A stretch of DNA of 64,000 bases from Streptomyces griseocarneus (GCF_014655595.1 NZ_BNBL01000008.1:248001-312000), one strand, 5' to 3'. Shown: positions 16,791 to 25,414, counted from the first letter of the stretch. Made by a program: numbers and translations. The notes: generated by a model from the sequence alone, not told the origin.

Positions 16791-17477
16791 TCAGGCCTTT
16801 CGGATGTCGGTGGTGGCGAAGGGGGCGGTCGTGTCCGTCAGGTAGGCGGAGACGACGATGTTGGCGCTGTACGAGCGGCGCTCGCGGTCGTAGTCGCCGC
16901 CGCAGGTGATCAGGCGCAGCTCGGCCCGGTCGGGCCGGCGCGGCCCGTAGGCCTTCGCGGCGTCGAAGCGGTCCTTGGTGTGGACGGCGACGTCCTCGAC
17001 GGTGAACTCGGCGGTGGAGCCGTCGGCGCGGGTGACGCCGATCTTCTCGCCGGGGCCGATGTCGGCGAGTTCGGAGAAGACGGCGGGCGCGCGGTCGGTG
17101 TCGAGGTGTCCGACCAGGACCGCCGCGCCCGGGCTGCCGGGGGCGGGCCCTCCCTGGTACCAGGAGACGGCGCCGGGGCGGGTGAAGGGGGGTGGCTCGA
17201 CGGCGCCCTGCCGGGTCAGGCCGTGGGGCTCGATGGGGGCACGTATGTTCGTGGTGGTGATGGTGAGGGCCTGCGGGCGGGCCGGCGGCAGGGGGTCGTG
17301 GGCCGGGGGCAGGGGCCGGTCGGGCCGCCCGACCGCGGCCACGTCACCGGTGGTGGGGGAGGCGCCCATCGGCACCTCGGTGACATCACGCCCCCACAGC
17401 CACAGCGCCACCAGCAGCGCGGACCAGGCCATCCCGGTCAGGAGACGGCCTGCACCGCTCCCGCGCTCGTCCGACAT
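16791..17477 (-). CDS. Class F-like sortase
   Basis: A 228-aa membrane-anchored transpeptidase. A transmembrane segment at about 14-32 is followed by a proline-rich spacer and the sortase barrel. The catalytic histidine is in VLVGHLDTDR (about 125), the cysteine is C192 in LRLITCGGDY, and the arginine lies in RERRSYSANIVV. The layout fits actinobacterial class F (or E) sortases. The ATG lies 4 nt after the stop of the gene for an APDTG surface protein, so the two form an operon and the neighbour is a likely substrate. No good ribosome site precedes it, consistent with coupling. Confidence 0.88.
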   Translation of the reverse strand: MSDERGSGAGRLLTGMAWSALLVALWLWGRDVTEVPMGASPTTGDVAAVGRPDRPLPPAHDPLPPARPQALTITTTNIRAPIEPHGLTRQGAVEPPPFTRPGAVSWYQGGPAPGSPGAAVLVGHLDTDRAPAVFSELADIGPGEKIGVTRADGSTAEFTVEDVAVHTKDRFDAAKAYGPRRPDRAELRLITCGGDYDRERRSYSANIVVSAYLTDTTAPFATTDIRKA

Positions 17478-17481
17478 GGCG

Positions 17482-18150
17482 CTACTGCTGCTGTCGTTGC
17501 CGCTGCTGGGCGTTGGTGCGGCGGCGGTACCAGATGAGGCCGCCCGCGATGGCCGCGGTGGTGCCCGCGAGCACGAGGCCCCCGGTGTCCGGCGCCTCGG
17601 CGGCGGCGTGACGGGTGGCGCCGCCTCCGGCGGGCACGGGAGCGACGGGCGAGCCGTAGGCCTCGCGGGGGTCGGGGCCCATGGGGGCGGCGCGGTCGCC
17701 CCGGTCGCCGTGGTCGGCGCGGTCACCATGGTCGGCGCGGTCGCCGTCGGCCAGGTCGCTCTGCGCGGCGGCGTGGTGGTCGGACAGGTCGCGGCCGTCC
17801 GTGACGACGGTCAGCTTTCCCTCGGCCGTGGCGTCGACGCCCTCGCAGTTGACCCTGACCGGGTAGGTGCCGGCGGCCATGGTCTCGCGGATGGTGGCCT
17901 CGGCGAACATGCCGGCCGAGTCCTTGGTGAGCCTGGCGTCGGTCACGAACGCCTCGGAGGTGGCGGTCGCCCGGTTGCTCGCGCAGCCGGCGACCCGCAG
18001 CTGAACCTCGGCGCCCGGCCTGCTGGTGACGGGGGTGAGCTCGATGGTTCCTGACATGGTGACGGGGCCGTCGTTGGCATGGGCGGGGGCCGCGCAGACG
18101 ACCACCGCCGCGGCCACGGCGCCGCAGAGGGCGTAGCGGACTGAAGCCAT
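17482..18150 (-). CDS. Secreted surface protein with APDTG sorting signal
   Basis: A 222-aa exported protein. ATG 18150 follows GGAGG by 6 nt, and a signal peptide ends near AHA (about 25). The folded part (about 27-125) looks like an immunoglobulin-type domain with GCASN and VNCEG cysteines, followed by an Asp/His-rich repetitive spacer (DRADHGDRADHGDRGD). The C-terminus has APDTGG, a hydrophobic stretch and RRRTN, i.e. an LPXTG-type cell-wall sorting signal with Ala in place of Leu. The sortase gene follows after 4 nt. The ligand or role on the cell surface is unknown. Confidence 0.82.
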   Translation of the reverse strand: MASVRYALCGAVAAAVVVCAAPAHANDGPVTMSGTIELTPVTSRPGAEVQLRVAGCASNRATATSEAFVTDARLTKDSAGMFAEATIRETMAAGTYPVRVNCEGVDATAEGKLTVVTDGRDLSDHHAAAQSDLADGDRADHGDRADHGDRGDRAAPMGPDPREAYGSPVAPVPAGGGATRHAAAEAPDTGGLVLAGTTAAIAGGLIWYRRRTNAQQRQRQQQ

Positions 18151-18304
18151 AGTGAACCTCCTGGTACTCCAGAGGTTCACCCGCCGAGGCGGCCGGGCGC
18201 ATCCGCTCCGTGCCCGTATTGCTCCATTTGACGATCTTCAGTACCAATCAGACCGGTTCGGCCCAATTCCGGGCCTGGATCCGACCCCGCGCGCGGCGGG
18301 ATCG

Positions 18305-18408
18305 GATCGGTCGGCCCGGTCGGATCAGGCCGACGGTCGGACCAGATCGACGGTTCGGATCAGACCGACGGTCAGATCAGATCGACAGTCAGATCAGGTC
18401 GACGAGGT
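18305..18408. repeat. Six degenerate 17-18-bp tandem repeats
   Basis: Units start at about 18305, 18323, 18340, 18358, 18375 and 18392, with consensus GATCAGAYCGACGGTCR. The first is the most diverged. The array runs from the intergenic region into the last codons of the HAD gene, whose stop is at 18389-18391. The remainder of the 18151-18388 gap is the promoter side of the APDTG-protein gene. Confidence 0.75.
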
Positions 18409-19168
18409 CCGCGATCGAGTCGACGACCCGGGACGGCCGGAAGGGGTGCAGGTCGACCTCCTCGGCCCGGGTCAGCCCGGTGAGGACCAGGAAGGTCTCC
18501 ATGCCGGCCTCGAGCCCGGCCAGGATGTCCGTGTCCATCCGGTCGCCGATCATGGCGCTGGTCTCGGAGTGGGCGCCGATGGCGTTGAGCCCGGCCCGCA
18601 TCATCAGCGGGTTGGGCTTGCCGACGAAGTAGGGCTCGCGCCCGGTCGCCTTGGTGATCAGTGCGGCGACGGACCCCGTGGCGGGCAGGGCGCCCTCGGC
18701 GGAGGGGCCGGTCTCGTCGGGGTTGGTGGCGATGAAGCGGGCACCGTTGTTGATCAGGCGGATGGCCTTGGTGAGCGCCTCGAAGCTGTACGTGCGGGTC
18801 TCGCCGAGCACCACGTAGTCGGGGTCGGAGTCGGTCAGGACGTAGCCGATGTCGTGCAGGGCGGTGGTCAGCCCGGCCTCGCCGATGACGTAGGCGGTGC
18901 CGCCGGGGCGCTGGTCGTCCAGGAACTGGGCGGTGGCCAGGGCCGAGGTCCAGATGTTGGCGACCGGCACGTCGAGCCCGATCCGCTGCAGCCGGGCGTG
19001 CAGGTCCCGGGCCGTGTAGATCGAGTTGTTCGTCAGGACGAGGAAGGGCTTGCCGGACTCGCGGAGCCGCTTGATGAAGGCGTCGGCCCCGGGCACCGGA
19101 ATGCCCTCGTGCATGAGGACACCGTCCATGTCGGTGAGCCAGGACTCGATCGGCTTGCGCTCTGCCAC
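18389..19168 (-). CDS. HAD-family phosphatase, NagD-like (class IIA)
   Basis: A 259-aa cytoplasmic phosphatase. The HAD motif I is LTDMDGVLMHEG (nucleophile Asp near 12), motif II is in LVLTNNS, and motif III/IV are in FVGKPNPLMM and MIGDRMDTDILAGLEAGM. The C2B cap between them marks the NagD/pNPPase type, which hydrolyses nucleoside or sugar phosphates. GTG 19168 lies 7 nt after AGGAG; the longer frame upstream is an artefact. The exact substrate is not predictable. Its 3' end contains one unit of a tandem repeat array. Confidence 0.9.
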   Translation of the reverse strand: MAERKPIESWLTDMDGVLMHEGIPVPGADAFIKRLRESGKPFLVLTNNSIYTARDLHARLQRIGLDVPVANIWTSALATAQFLDDQRPGGTAYVIGEAGLTTALHDIGYVLTDSDPDYVVLGETRTYSFEALTKAIRLINNGARFIATNPDETGPSAEGALPATGSVAALITKATGREPYFVGKPNPLMMRAGLNAIGAHSETSAMIGDRMDTDILAGLEAGMETFLVLTGLTRAEEVDLHPFRPSRVVDSIADLVDLI

Positions 19169-19263
19169 TGCGGGACTCCTGCCGTGCTGTCGCCCGTCAC
19201 CGGCGGGACACCGGGACGCCAGGACGGCACCACTCGTGCGCCGCCCTGACACCCCCAGCCTAA

Positions 19264-20217
19264 TCAGTCGCCGGCAGTGGTCTCCGTGGCCGTTGTTCCG
19301 GCCGTTGTTCCGGCCGCTGTTTCCCAGGGAGCCGTCCCTGGCGCCGGGCCCTCCGCGGCCTCCGGCACGCGGCCCCGTACCAGGCGGGCGCCGATCAGCA
19401 GGGCCGTCCCGGCGGCCAGCAGGGCGCAGGCCACGAGGCCCAGCGCGAGCACGGGCCGCTCGTCGCCGCTGTCGGCGAGCGTGTACGGGGCCCCGGCGGC
19501 GTCGCCGGACCCGCCGGCCGGGGCGGCCGGGCTGCTCGGGCCGGCCGGGTCGCTCGGGCCGGCCGACGCGGACGGCGCCGGCGTCGCGCGGGCGGGCCCG
19601 ACGGCGAAGGCGTAGTCGTCGGACTCCCCCACCCAGGCACCGTCGGCGCCGCGCTTCTGCACGGCGGTGACGTTGGCGGTGACCGCTCCCTCGGGGGCGT
19701 CGCCGGTGAAGCCGAGCCGCAGCGGGATGGTGACCGTTCCGTGCGCGGGCACCGCGAAACCGGCGAATTGGGCGGGGTTGTCGCCGAGGACCCCGACGTT
19801 CTCCGCCTCGTCCGTGCGCTCGAAGCGCACCGGCAGCCAGCGCGAGCCGCCCTGGTCGTAGAAGTCGAGGTGGACGTGGGCGGGTTGGAGCGTCCGTTGT
19901 TTGTCGGCGAGGACGGCGACGGGGTGGATGGCCCGGCACTCGCCGTCGGTGTCGTTGTGCAGCTCCAGCCGCCAGGTGCGCGGGGCGCCGCCGCGCTCGT
20001 ACGCCCCCGGGCCGCCGGTCAGCCGCGAGGTGATCGGGAACGCGCTGCCGGCGGGGTTGCCGCACTGCTGCGGCGGGGGTTCGACGGACGGCGGGGCCGC
20101 CCCGGCGGCCGCGGGGGCCCAGGCGGTGGCGCACGCGAGGAGGGCGGCGCACGCGAGGAGGGCCCGCCGGGCGGACCCCGGCACGCGGGTCGGGCACATC
20201 GCGGACAGCGCAGGCAT
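19264..20217 (-). CDS. Secreted membrane-anchored protein of unknown function
   Basis: A 317-aa exported protein. ATG 20217 gives a signal peptide with alanine-rich core (about 18-42). The body (about 45-215) looks beta-rich, with repeated bulk segments such as TWRLELHNDTDGECRA and VHLDFYDQGGSRWLPVRF. It is followed by an Ala/Pro/Ser linker. A C-terminal transmembrane segment (about 262-285) is preceded by TLADSGDE, which weakly resembles an LAxTG sortase signal. It is followed by a Thr/Ala-rich tail of about 35 residues, longer than normal sorting signals. It is on the same strand as, and 95 bp upstream of, the HAD gene. Confidence 0.75.
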   Translation of the reverse strand: MPALSAMCPTRVPGSARRALLACAALLACATAWAPAAAGAAPPSVEPPPQQCGNPAGSAFPITSRLTGGPGAYERGGAPRTWRLELHNDTDGECRAIHPVAVLADKQRTLQPAHVHLDFYDQGGSRWLPVRFERTDEAENVGVLGDNPAQFAGFAVPAHGTVTIPLRLGFTGDAPEGAVTANVTAVQKRGADGAWVGESDDYAFAVGPARATPAPSASAGPSDPAGPSSPAAPAGGSGDAAGAPYTLADSGDERPVLALGLVACALLAAGTALLIGARLVRGRVPEAAEGPAPGTAPWETAAGTTAGTTATETTAGD

Positions 20218-20371
20218 CGCGGGACCTCTGCGGGTGGGGGCTCCGGTCGTACCGGAACATCCCACCGCGGCGCAGCCGGTCATCGCGCGGCCCGGGGCTT
20301 GCGTCCGACTGGGCGTCAATCTCCGCCCGATAGGCCGATGGTCATATCGCCCGAGTCCCGGAGCCGAAAGT

Positions 20372-21511
20372 TCAGCCCTTCCTTGTGGCCTCGTCCGGGT
20401 GGAGGGCCGTGGCGGCGGAGCCCGCGCGGCCGAAGAGGGGGGCCAGCACCAGTTCGGCCGCGCCCTCGACCACCGTGCGCTCGCCGCCGGGCACGACGCC
20501 GACCGGAACGGCGTCCGCCAGCTCGGCGCGTACGCCGCGTACGTACGCGTCGGGGTCCGCCAGGACGGTCCGGCCGCCGAGCAGTACGTGGTCGATGTCC
20601 AGCAGCCGGACGAGGTTGGCGGCGCCGACCCCGAGCAGGCGGGCGGCGCGGGCGGTGTCACCGGCCGCGACGGCCGCCAGACAGAGGACCTCCAGGCAGC
20701 CGCGGTTGCCGCAGGGGCACGGGGGCCCGTCCAGCCGCAGCACCTGGTGCCCGAACTCCCCCGCGCCGGTCCTGGCCCCGCGGTGCACCCGGCCGCCGAG
20801 CACGAGGCCCGCGCCGAGGCCGGTGCCGAGGTGGAGGTAGGCGAAGGAGGCGGCGTCGCGCGGGCCGCGCAGGGCGAGGCCGAGGGCGGCGGCGTTGGTG
20901 TCCTTGTCCAGCGTGACGGGCAGGGCCAGCCGTTCGCCCAGCGCGTCGCGCAGGGGGAAGCCGTCCCACTGGGGGAAGCCGGTGACGCGGTGCAGCACCC
21001 CGCCGCGGTGGTCCAGGGGCCCCGGGGCGGCGACTCCGGCGCCGAGGACGGCGGGGGCACCGGCCTCCGCGAGCAGCACCGCCACCTCGCGCGCCACCGC
21101 GCCGAGCACCGCGTCCCCGCCCGCGCCGAAGGCGAGCGGCGCGGTGCGCGTGGCGACGGCCGCGCCAGTGAGATCGGCCAGGGTGACGGTCAGGGCGTCG
21201 CGGTCGAGGTGGACGCCGAGGGCGTGCGCGGCTCCGGGCACCAGGCGCAGGAGGGTGGCGGGCTTGCCGCCCGTGGAGGCGCGGCGGCCCGCCTCGGCGG
21301 CGAAGCCGGACTCCCGCAGCCGTCCGGTGATCTTGCTGACGGCCTGCGGGGTCAGCCCCGTGCGCACGGCCAGCTCCGCCCGGCTGGCCCCGCGCTCGCC
21401 GGCGTCGCGCAGCAGGCCGAGGACGAGGGCGGCATTGTGGTCGCGCAGGGCGGCGAGGTTGGCCCCAGGATGGGTTCCGGGCCCGGCTCCGATAGTGCTC
21501 ACAGGCCTCAT
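20372..21511 (-). CDS. ROK-family transcriptional repressor
   Basis: A 379-aa regulator with an N-terminal MarR-like winged helix (about 20-75, TGLTPQAVSKITGRLRESG) and a ROK sugar-kinase-like domain. The ROK zinc motif CPCGNRGCLE is near 255, preceded by GAGEFGHQVL. The ATP-site LDKDTNAAALG and LGTGLGAGLVLGG are also present. ATG 21511 is preferred; a GTG 18 bp upstream is possible. It is divergent from a Gfo/Idh oxidoreductase gene, and a perfect palindrome lies between them. It probably represses that sugar-oxidation operon. The inducing sugar is unknown. Confidence 0.9.
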   Translation of the reverse strand: MRPVSTIGAGPGTHPGANLAALRDHNAALVLGLLRDAGERGASRAELAVRTGLTPQAVSKITGRLRESGFAAEAGRRASTGGKPATLLRLVPGAAHALGVHLDRDALTVTLADLTGAAVATRTAPLAFGAGGDAVLGAVAREVAVLLAEAGAPAVLGAGVAAPGPLDHRGGVLHRVTGFPQWDGFPLRDALGERLALPVTLDKDTNAAALGLALRGPRDAASFAYLHLGTGLGAGLVLGGRVHRGARTGAGEFGHQVLRLDGPPCPCGNRGCLEVLCLAAVAAGDTARAARLLGVGAANLVRLLDIDHVLLGGRTVLADPDAYVRGVRAELADAVPVGVVPGGERTVVEGAAELVLAPLFGRAGSAATALHPDEATRKG

Positions 21512-21533
21512 TCTCCACTCCACTTGCACTTAC

Positions 21534-21546
21534 GCAACACTGTTGC
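21534..21546. promoter_or_regulatory. Palindrome between the ROK and Gfo/Idh genes
   Basis: GCAACACTGTTGC is a perfect inverted repeat of 6-bp arms around one C. It is only 22 bp from the ROK start and 13 bp from the putative oxidoreductase start. It is a good candidate operator for the ROK repressor. Confidence 0.5.
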
Positions 21547-21559
21547 CAAAGTGGCCCCC

Positions 21560-22738
21560 ATGGAAACCACGGGCGAGGACACGGAAACCACCGGCGCGGA
21601 GACCACGATGGAAACCACGGACATGACGGCCGCCCCGGACGACGACACCGGCGCCTTCCGCACCCCCCTCCGCGTGGGCCTCATCGGCTACGGCCTCGCG
21701 GGCTCGGTGTTCCACGCCCCGCTCGTCGCCGCCGCCGACGGGCTGGTCCTCGACACCGTCGTCACCGCCAACCCGGAACGGCAGCGGCAGGCCCTCGCCG
21801 AGCACCCCGGGGTCCGTACCGCCGACAGCGCGGACGCCCTCTTCGCCCGCGCCGGCGAGCTCGACCTGGTCGTCATCGCCTCCCCCAACCGCACCCACGT
21901 CCCCCTCGCCCGCGCCGCCCTCGAGGCCGGGCTGCCGGTCGTCGTCGACAAGCCGCTTGCCGCGACCGCAGCCGAGGCCGAGTCGCTGGCCGCGTTCGCC
22001 GACAGCCGGGGCCTGCTGCTCAGCGCCTTCCAGAACCGGCGCTGGGACAACGACTTCCGCACCGTCGCCCGGCTGATCTCCGACGGCACCCTCGGGCGCG
22101 TCCTGCGCTTCGAGTCCCGCTTCGAGCGCTGGCGCCCCCGCCCCAAGGGCGGCTGGCGCGAGTCCGGCGACCCGGCCGAGGTCGGCGGCATCCTCTACGA
22201 CCTGGGCAGCCACCTCGTCGACCAGGCGCTGGCCCTCTTCGGCCCCGCCACGACCGTCTACGCCGAGGCCGACGTCCGCCGCGACGGCGCCGAGGCCGAC
22301 GACGACACGTTCATCGCCCTCACCCACGCCGGCGGCGTCCGCTCCCACCTGTGGATGAGCGCCACCGCCTCCCAGCTCGGCCCGCGCTTCAGGGTGCTGG
22401 GCAGCACGGCGGGCTACGTGAAGTACGGGCTCGACCCGCAGGAGGCCGCGCTGCGCGAAGGCCTGCGGCCGGGCGACGGCCGCGCCTGGGGCGTCGAGGC
22501 CGAGTCCTCCTGGGGCCGCCTCGGCGCCGGCGAGTCCCCGCTCACCGGCGGCGGCGAGCCGGTGAAGACGCTGCCGGGCGACTACCCGGCGTACTACGCG
22601 GCGATCGCCCACGCCCTGCGCACGGGCGGGCGGCCGCCGGTCACGGCGACGGAGGCCGCGGCGGCGCTGCGCGTGCTGGAGGCCGCGAAGCTCTCGGCGG
22701 CCGAGGGCCGTACGGTCCGTCTGGAGGAGGCGCGGTGA
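21560..22738 (+). CDS. Gfo/Idh/MocA-family oxidoreductase
   Basis: A 392-aa NAD(P)-dependent sugar or polyol dehydrogenase. The Rossmann motif VGLIGYGLAGSVFHAPL is near 37-53, the cofactor motif DLVVIASPNRTHVPLA follows, and the catalytic-site EKP-like stretch is VVVDKPLAATAAEAE. The second domain contains GGILYDLGSHLVDQAL with the usual histidine. The start is uncertain. ATG 21560 gives a Thr/Glu repeat N-terminus (METTGEDTETTG), and ATG 21608 or 21623 would remove it. No clear ribosome site is seen. Its stop overlaps the next start (GTGA). The likely regulator is the divergent ROK protein. Confidence 0.88.
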   Translation: METTGEDTETTGAETTMETTDMTAAPDDDTGAFRTPLRVGLIGYGLAGSVFHAPLVAAADGLVLDTVVTANPERQRQALAEHPGVRTADSADALFARAGELDLVVIASPNRTHVPLARAALEAGLPVVVDKPLAATAAEAESLAAFADSRGLLLSAFQNRRWDNDFRTVARLISDGTLGRVLRFESRFERWRPRPKGGWRESGDPAEVGGILYDLGSHLVDQALALFGPATTVYAEADVRRDGAEADDDTFIALTHAGGVRSHLWMSATASQLGPRFRVLGSTAGYVKYGLDPQEAALREGLRPGDGRAWGVEAESSWGRLGAGESPLTGGGEPVKTLPGDYPAYYAAIAHALRTGGRPPVTATEAAAALRVLEAAKLSAAEGRTVRLEEAR

Positions 22739-23193
22739 GCGAGGAGGTCGCCCGGCTCGCCGACGACGAACACCGCCTGGTCCTGGACCGCTTCGACCAC
22801 GACGACGCCTGGCGGCTCGGCTGCCTGCTGACGGACCTCGCCCGCGAGCGCGGCGCGGCCGTCACGATCGGCATCCGGCGCGGCGCCCAGCGGCTCTTCC
22901 ACTGCGCCCTGCCCGGCACGTCGGCCGACAACGACGCCTGGATCGACCGCAAGAGCCGGGTCGTCGACCACTACGCCGAGTCGTCGTACCTGGTCGGCGC
23001 CCGCTTCCGCGCCAAGGGCCGCACCTTCGAGGACTCCTCCCGCCTCGATCCCGGCCGCTACGCCGCGCACGGCGGCGCGTTCCCGCTGCGGGTGCGCGGC
23101 ACGGGAGTGGTGGGCGTGGTGGCGGTGTCGGGGCTGGCGCAGGGCGAGGACCACGCGCTGGTCGTCGAGGCGCTGGAGCGCTTCCTGGCCTGA
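22735..23193 (+). CDS. UPF0303 / haem-degrading-domain protein
   Basis: A 152-aa cytoplasmic protein of the UPF0303 (YBR137W-like, Haem_degrading) family. Characteristic pieces are AVTIGIRRGAQRLFHCALPGTSADNDAWIDRK, seen here in two parts around residue 45-75, and HGGAFPLRVRGTGVVGVVAVSGL near the end. GGAGGAGG lies upstream of the GTG start, which overlaps the preceding stop. Its pairing with a Gfo/Idh oxidoreductase is common in Streptomyces. The biochemical function is not established. Confidence 0.85.
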   Translation: MSEEVARLADDEHRLVLDRFDHDDAWRLGCLLTDLARERGAAVTIGIRRGAQRLFHCALPGTSADNDAWIDRKSRVVDHYAESSYLVGARFRAKGRTFEDSSRLDPGRYAAHGGAFPLRVRGTGVVGVVAVSGLAQGEDHALVVEALERFLA

Positions 23194-23312
23194 TTCACCG
23201 TCACATGCCGTCGGTACGCAATCCCTTCATGGCGTGCGCCACACGCCCACGCAATGCCCATCCGGGGCGGTTACGCTCCGAATGGGACACGCGCAGGGAA
23301 AGGACGCAACCG

Positions 23313-23945
23313 ATGGAGACCGCCGCCGGCATAGTCGAGATCACCTCGGGGGACGAGCTGCGCGAGCTGCTCGGCCGGCCCACACCGCAGGCCGCGGGCA
23401 AGGTCCGCACCCGCCTCCACGAGCACGACATACGGTGGCTGGAGCGGTCGCCGTTCTGTCTGGTGGCGACGTCCGCGGCCGACGGCAGCTGCGACGTCTC
23501 CCCCAAGGGCGACCCGCCCGGCTTCACCGTCGTTCTCGACGACACGACGATCGCGGTGCCGGAACGTCCCGGCAACCGCCGCGCCGACGGCTTCCACAAC
23601 ATCCTGAGCAACCCTCAGATCGGCCTGATCTACCTGGTCCCGGGCCGCGGTGACACGCTGCGCATCAACGGCCGGGCCCGGCTGGTCCGCGACGCGCCGT
23701 TCTTCGACCGGATGGTCGTCAAGGGCCACCGCCCGCAACTCGCCGTCCTGGTCGAGATCGACGAGATCTTCTTCCACTGCTCGAAGGCCTTCCTGCGCTC
23801 CGAACTCTGGAAGCCGGAGACCTGGAACCCCGACGCGCTCCCGTCGCGGGCCCGCATGGCCAAGTCGCTGGACCGGCCCGAGGACAGCCTGGAGGAGCTC
23901 GAGCGCTACTACGGCCCGCAGTACGGCGCGAGACTGTACGGATGA
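23313..23945 (+). CDS. PPOX-class FMN-dependent flavoprotein (MSMEG_1061-like)
   Basis: A 210-aa pyridoxamine-phosphate-oxidase-fold flavoprotein. The split-barrel FMN region contains SPFCLVATSAADGSCDVSPKG, and later DTLRINGRARLVRD. The C-terminal HCSKAFLRSELWKPETW is typical of the MSMEG_1061 family. AAGGA lies 9 nt before the ATG; the frame extends upstream but without protein-like sequence. It is monocistronic. Substrate is unknown; relatives bind FMN or F420. Confidence 0.87.
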   Translation: METAAGIVEITSGDELRELLGRPTPQAAGKVRTRLHEHDIRWLERSPFCLVATSAADGSCDVSPKGDPPGFTVVLDDTTIAVPERPGNRRADGFHNILSNPQIGLIYLVPGRGDTLRINGRARLVRDAPFFDRMVVKGHRPQLAVLVEIDEIFFHCSKAFLRSELWKPETWNPDALPSRARMAKSLDRPEDSLEELERYYGPQYGARLYG

Positions 23946-24028
23946 CCCCCTGATGCGACCGTCCGGCCGCCGGGCGCCGGCCGGGGCGCCGGCCGACGGC
24001 GGGCCGGCCGGTCACGTCCAGCGGCCGG

Positions 24029-25414
24029 TCACATTCGGCGGCCGGGGCCGGAGCCCGAGCGGGTGCGGAAGAGGACGGCCAGGGCGAGGGCCGCGCCGAC
24101 GGCCATCAGGGTCGCGCCCACCGCCATCGAGGCCCTCATCGGCGGTCCCTGGCGGGGCACCTCGTGGACGTCGGCGGGGCCGGCGGCGTCGTCCGGTCCG
24201 GCGGCGCCCGGGCGTCCCAGGAGTCCCTCGAGGCCGGCCGGGAAGCCGGGAGGCAGCGCTCCCGCCGGGAAGGGCACCGGCTCGTCGATGTCCGCGGGGC
24301 CGTCGTCCGGCGTCGGGCCCGTACCGCATTCGGGGAGCACGCCCTCGAAGGGGTAGGCGTGGATGGTCTGGCCGCCCGGGCCGCCCGTCCCCGACTCGTG
24401 GGCGAGCGAACCCGCCGTGAACACCCGCCCGTTCACCGCCGGCACCGAGAGCCGGGTCGTGGAGGAGTGGCGGCCCACCAGCACCGAGCCCTGCAGTTGC
24501 CCGCTGCCCGCGATCCGGACCACCTTCGCGTCGGGGATGTTCCACAGCAGCCGTTCGCGCCGCACGCCGGTGAGCGCACCGGCCGAGGTGTTGATCGTCC
24601 GCGTGTCACCGCTCTCGCTGATCACGTTCACCAGCACCGTCGCCCTCGCCGGGATCTTCCGGAAGGAGAAGTCCTGCGCGCTCCCGTCGGGTCCGACGAG
24701 GTCGAAGGGCACGTTGAAGACCTGGAACCCCGAGGTGCCGTTCCCCGTGAAGACCGTGACCTTGCCCTGGTTCACCGCCGTACCCGTCGGCTTCCTCGGC
24801 ACGCCCTTGTCGTAGGCGTAGCACGTGCTCGCCGCGGTGAGTTCCTCCCGCACCCCTTCGTAGGCCGCCACCGCCCGCGCGTCGCGCACGGCCTTCGGGC
24901 TCACCGTGCCCGTACCGGCCTGCTGTCCGGCGAAGGCGACCGTCCCGTTGACGGGGCCGTCCTCCGCGAGCAGCCGCTGGCCGGCGGCGAGTTTGAGGTC
25001 GCCGCCCACCCGCAGGAAGGGCGAGCCGTTGTCGGGCGGCACCCGGGAGCCCACTCCGACCGCCCCCACGTTGTACGAAAGGGGCGCCCCGGCGCCCTTG
25101 GCCAGGTCGAAACCGCCCACCACGACCACCCTTCCCTCGGCTCCGGCCGCCGCGTCGCGCACCGCGAAGTCGCCGCCGACGAAGACGTTGACGCCGTTGT
25201 CGCGTCCCACGACCGCGCCGCCGTTCGGGTCGGGGTACGCGGCCGGGCACTTGCCCGGCACGCAGGGCCCCGGCCCGGCGGCGGCCCGCCCGTCGCCCGC
25301 GCCCGGCGCGGCGAAGGCGCATGCCAGCAGGGTGCCGCCGGCCGCGGCCAGTGTGGCCGCGGCCGCGACGACCGAATGAACGACCCGGCGCGTTCCACGC
25401 TCCCTCTGAGACAT
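24029..25414 (-). CDS. Choice-of-anchor A surface protein
   Basis: A 461-aa exported protein with the choice-of-anchor A domain (about 60-330). That domain is marked by DNGVNVFVGGDFAVRDAAAG, VVVVGGFDLAKG, FLRVGGDLKLAAG and repeated short beta strands. A signal peptide lies at about 12-38. A proline/acid-rich linker leads to a C-terminal transmembrane segment and RTRSGSGPGRRM. The family name reflects variable C-terminal anchors; here there is no LPXTG, so it is probably held by the membrane segment. ATG 25414 is preferred over the longer frame. No close partner gene is on this strand. Function is unknown, presumably cell surface or adhesion. Confidence 0.82.
   Translation of the reverse strand: MSQRERGTRRVVHSVVAAAATLAAAGGTLLACAFAAPGAGDGRAAAGPGPCVPGKCPAAYPDPNGGAVVGRDNGVNVFVGGDFAVRDAAAGAEGRVVVVGGFDLAKGAGAPLSYNVGAVGVGSRVPPDNGSPFLRVGGDLKLAAGQRLLAEDGPVNGTVAFAGQQAGTGTVSPKAVRDARAVAAYEGVREELTAASTCYAYDKGVPRKPTGTAVNQGKVTVFTGNGTSGFQVFNVPFDLVGPDGSAQDFSFRKIPARATVLVNVISESGDTRTINTSAGALTGVRRERLLWNIPDAKVVRIAGSGQLQGSVLVGRHSSTTRLSVPAVNGRVFTAGSLAHESGTGGPGGQTIHAYPFEGVLPECGTGPTPDDGPADIDEPVPFPAGALPPGFPAGLEGLLGRPGAAGPDDAAGPADVHEVPRQGPPMRASMAVGATLMAVGAALALAVLFRTRSGSGPGRRM

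Noticed and set aside
19264..20217. LADSG as a firm sortase signal
   Set aside because: It is followed by a 35-residue tail after the membrane helix, longer than usual, and lacks Thr at the cleavage position.
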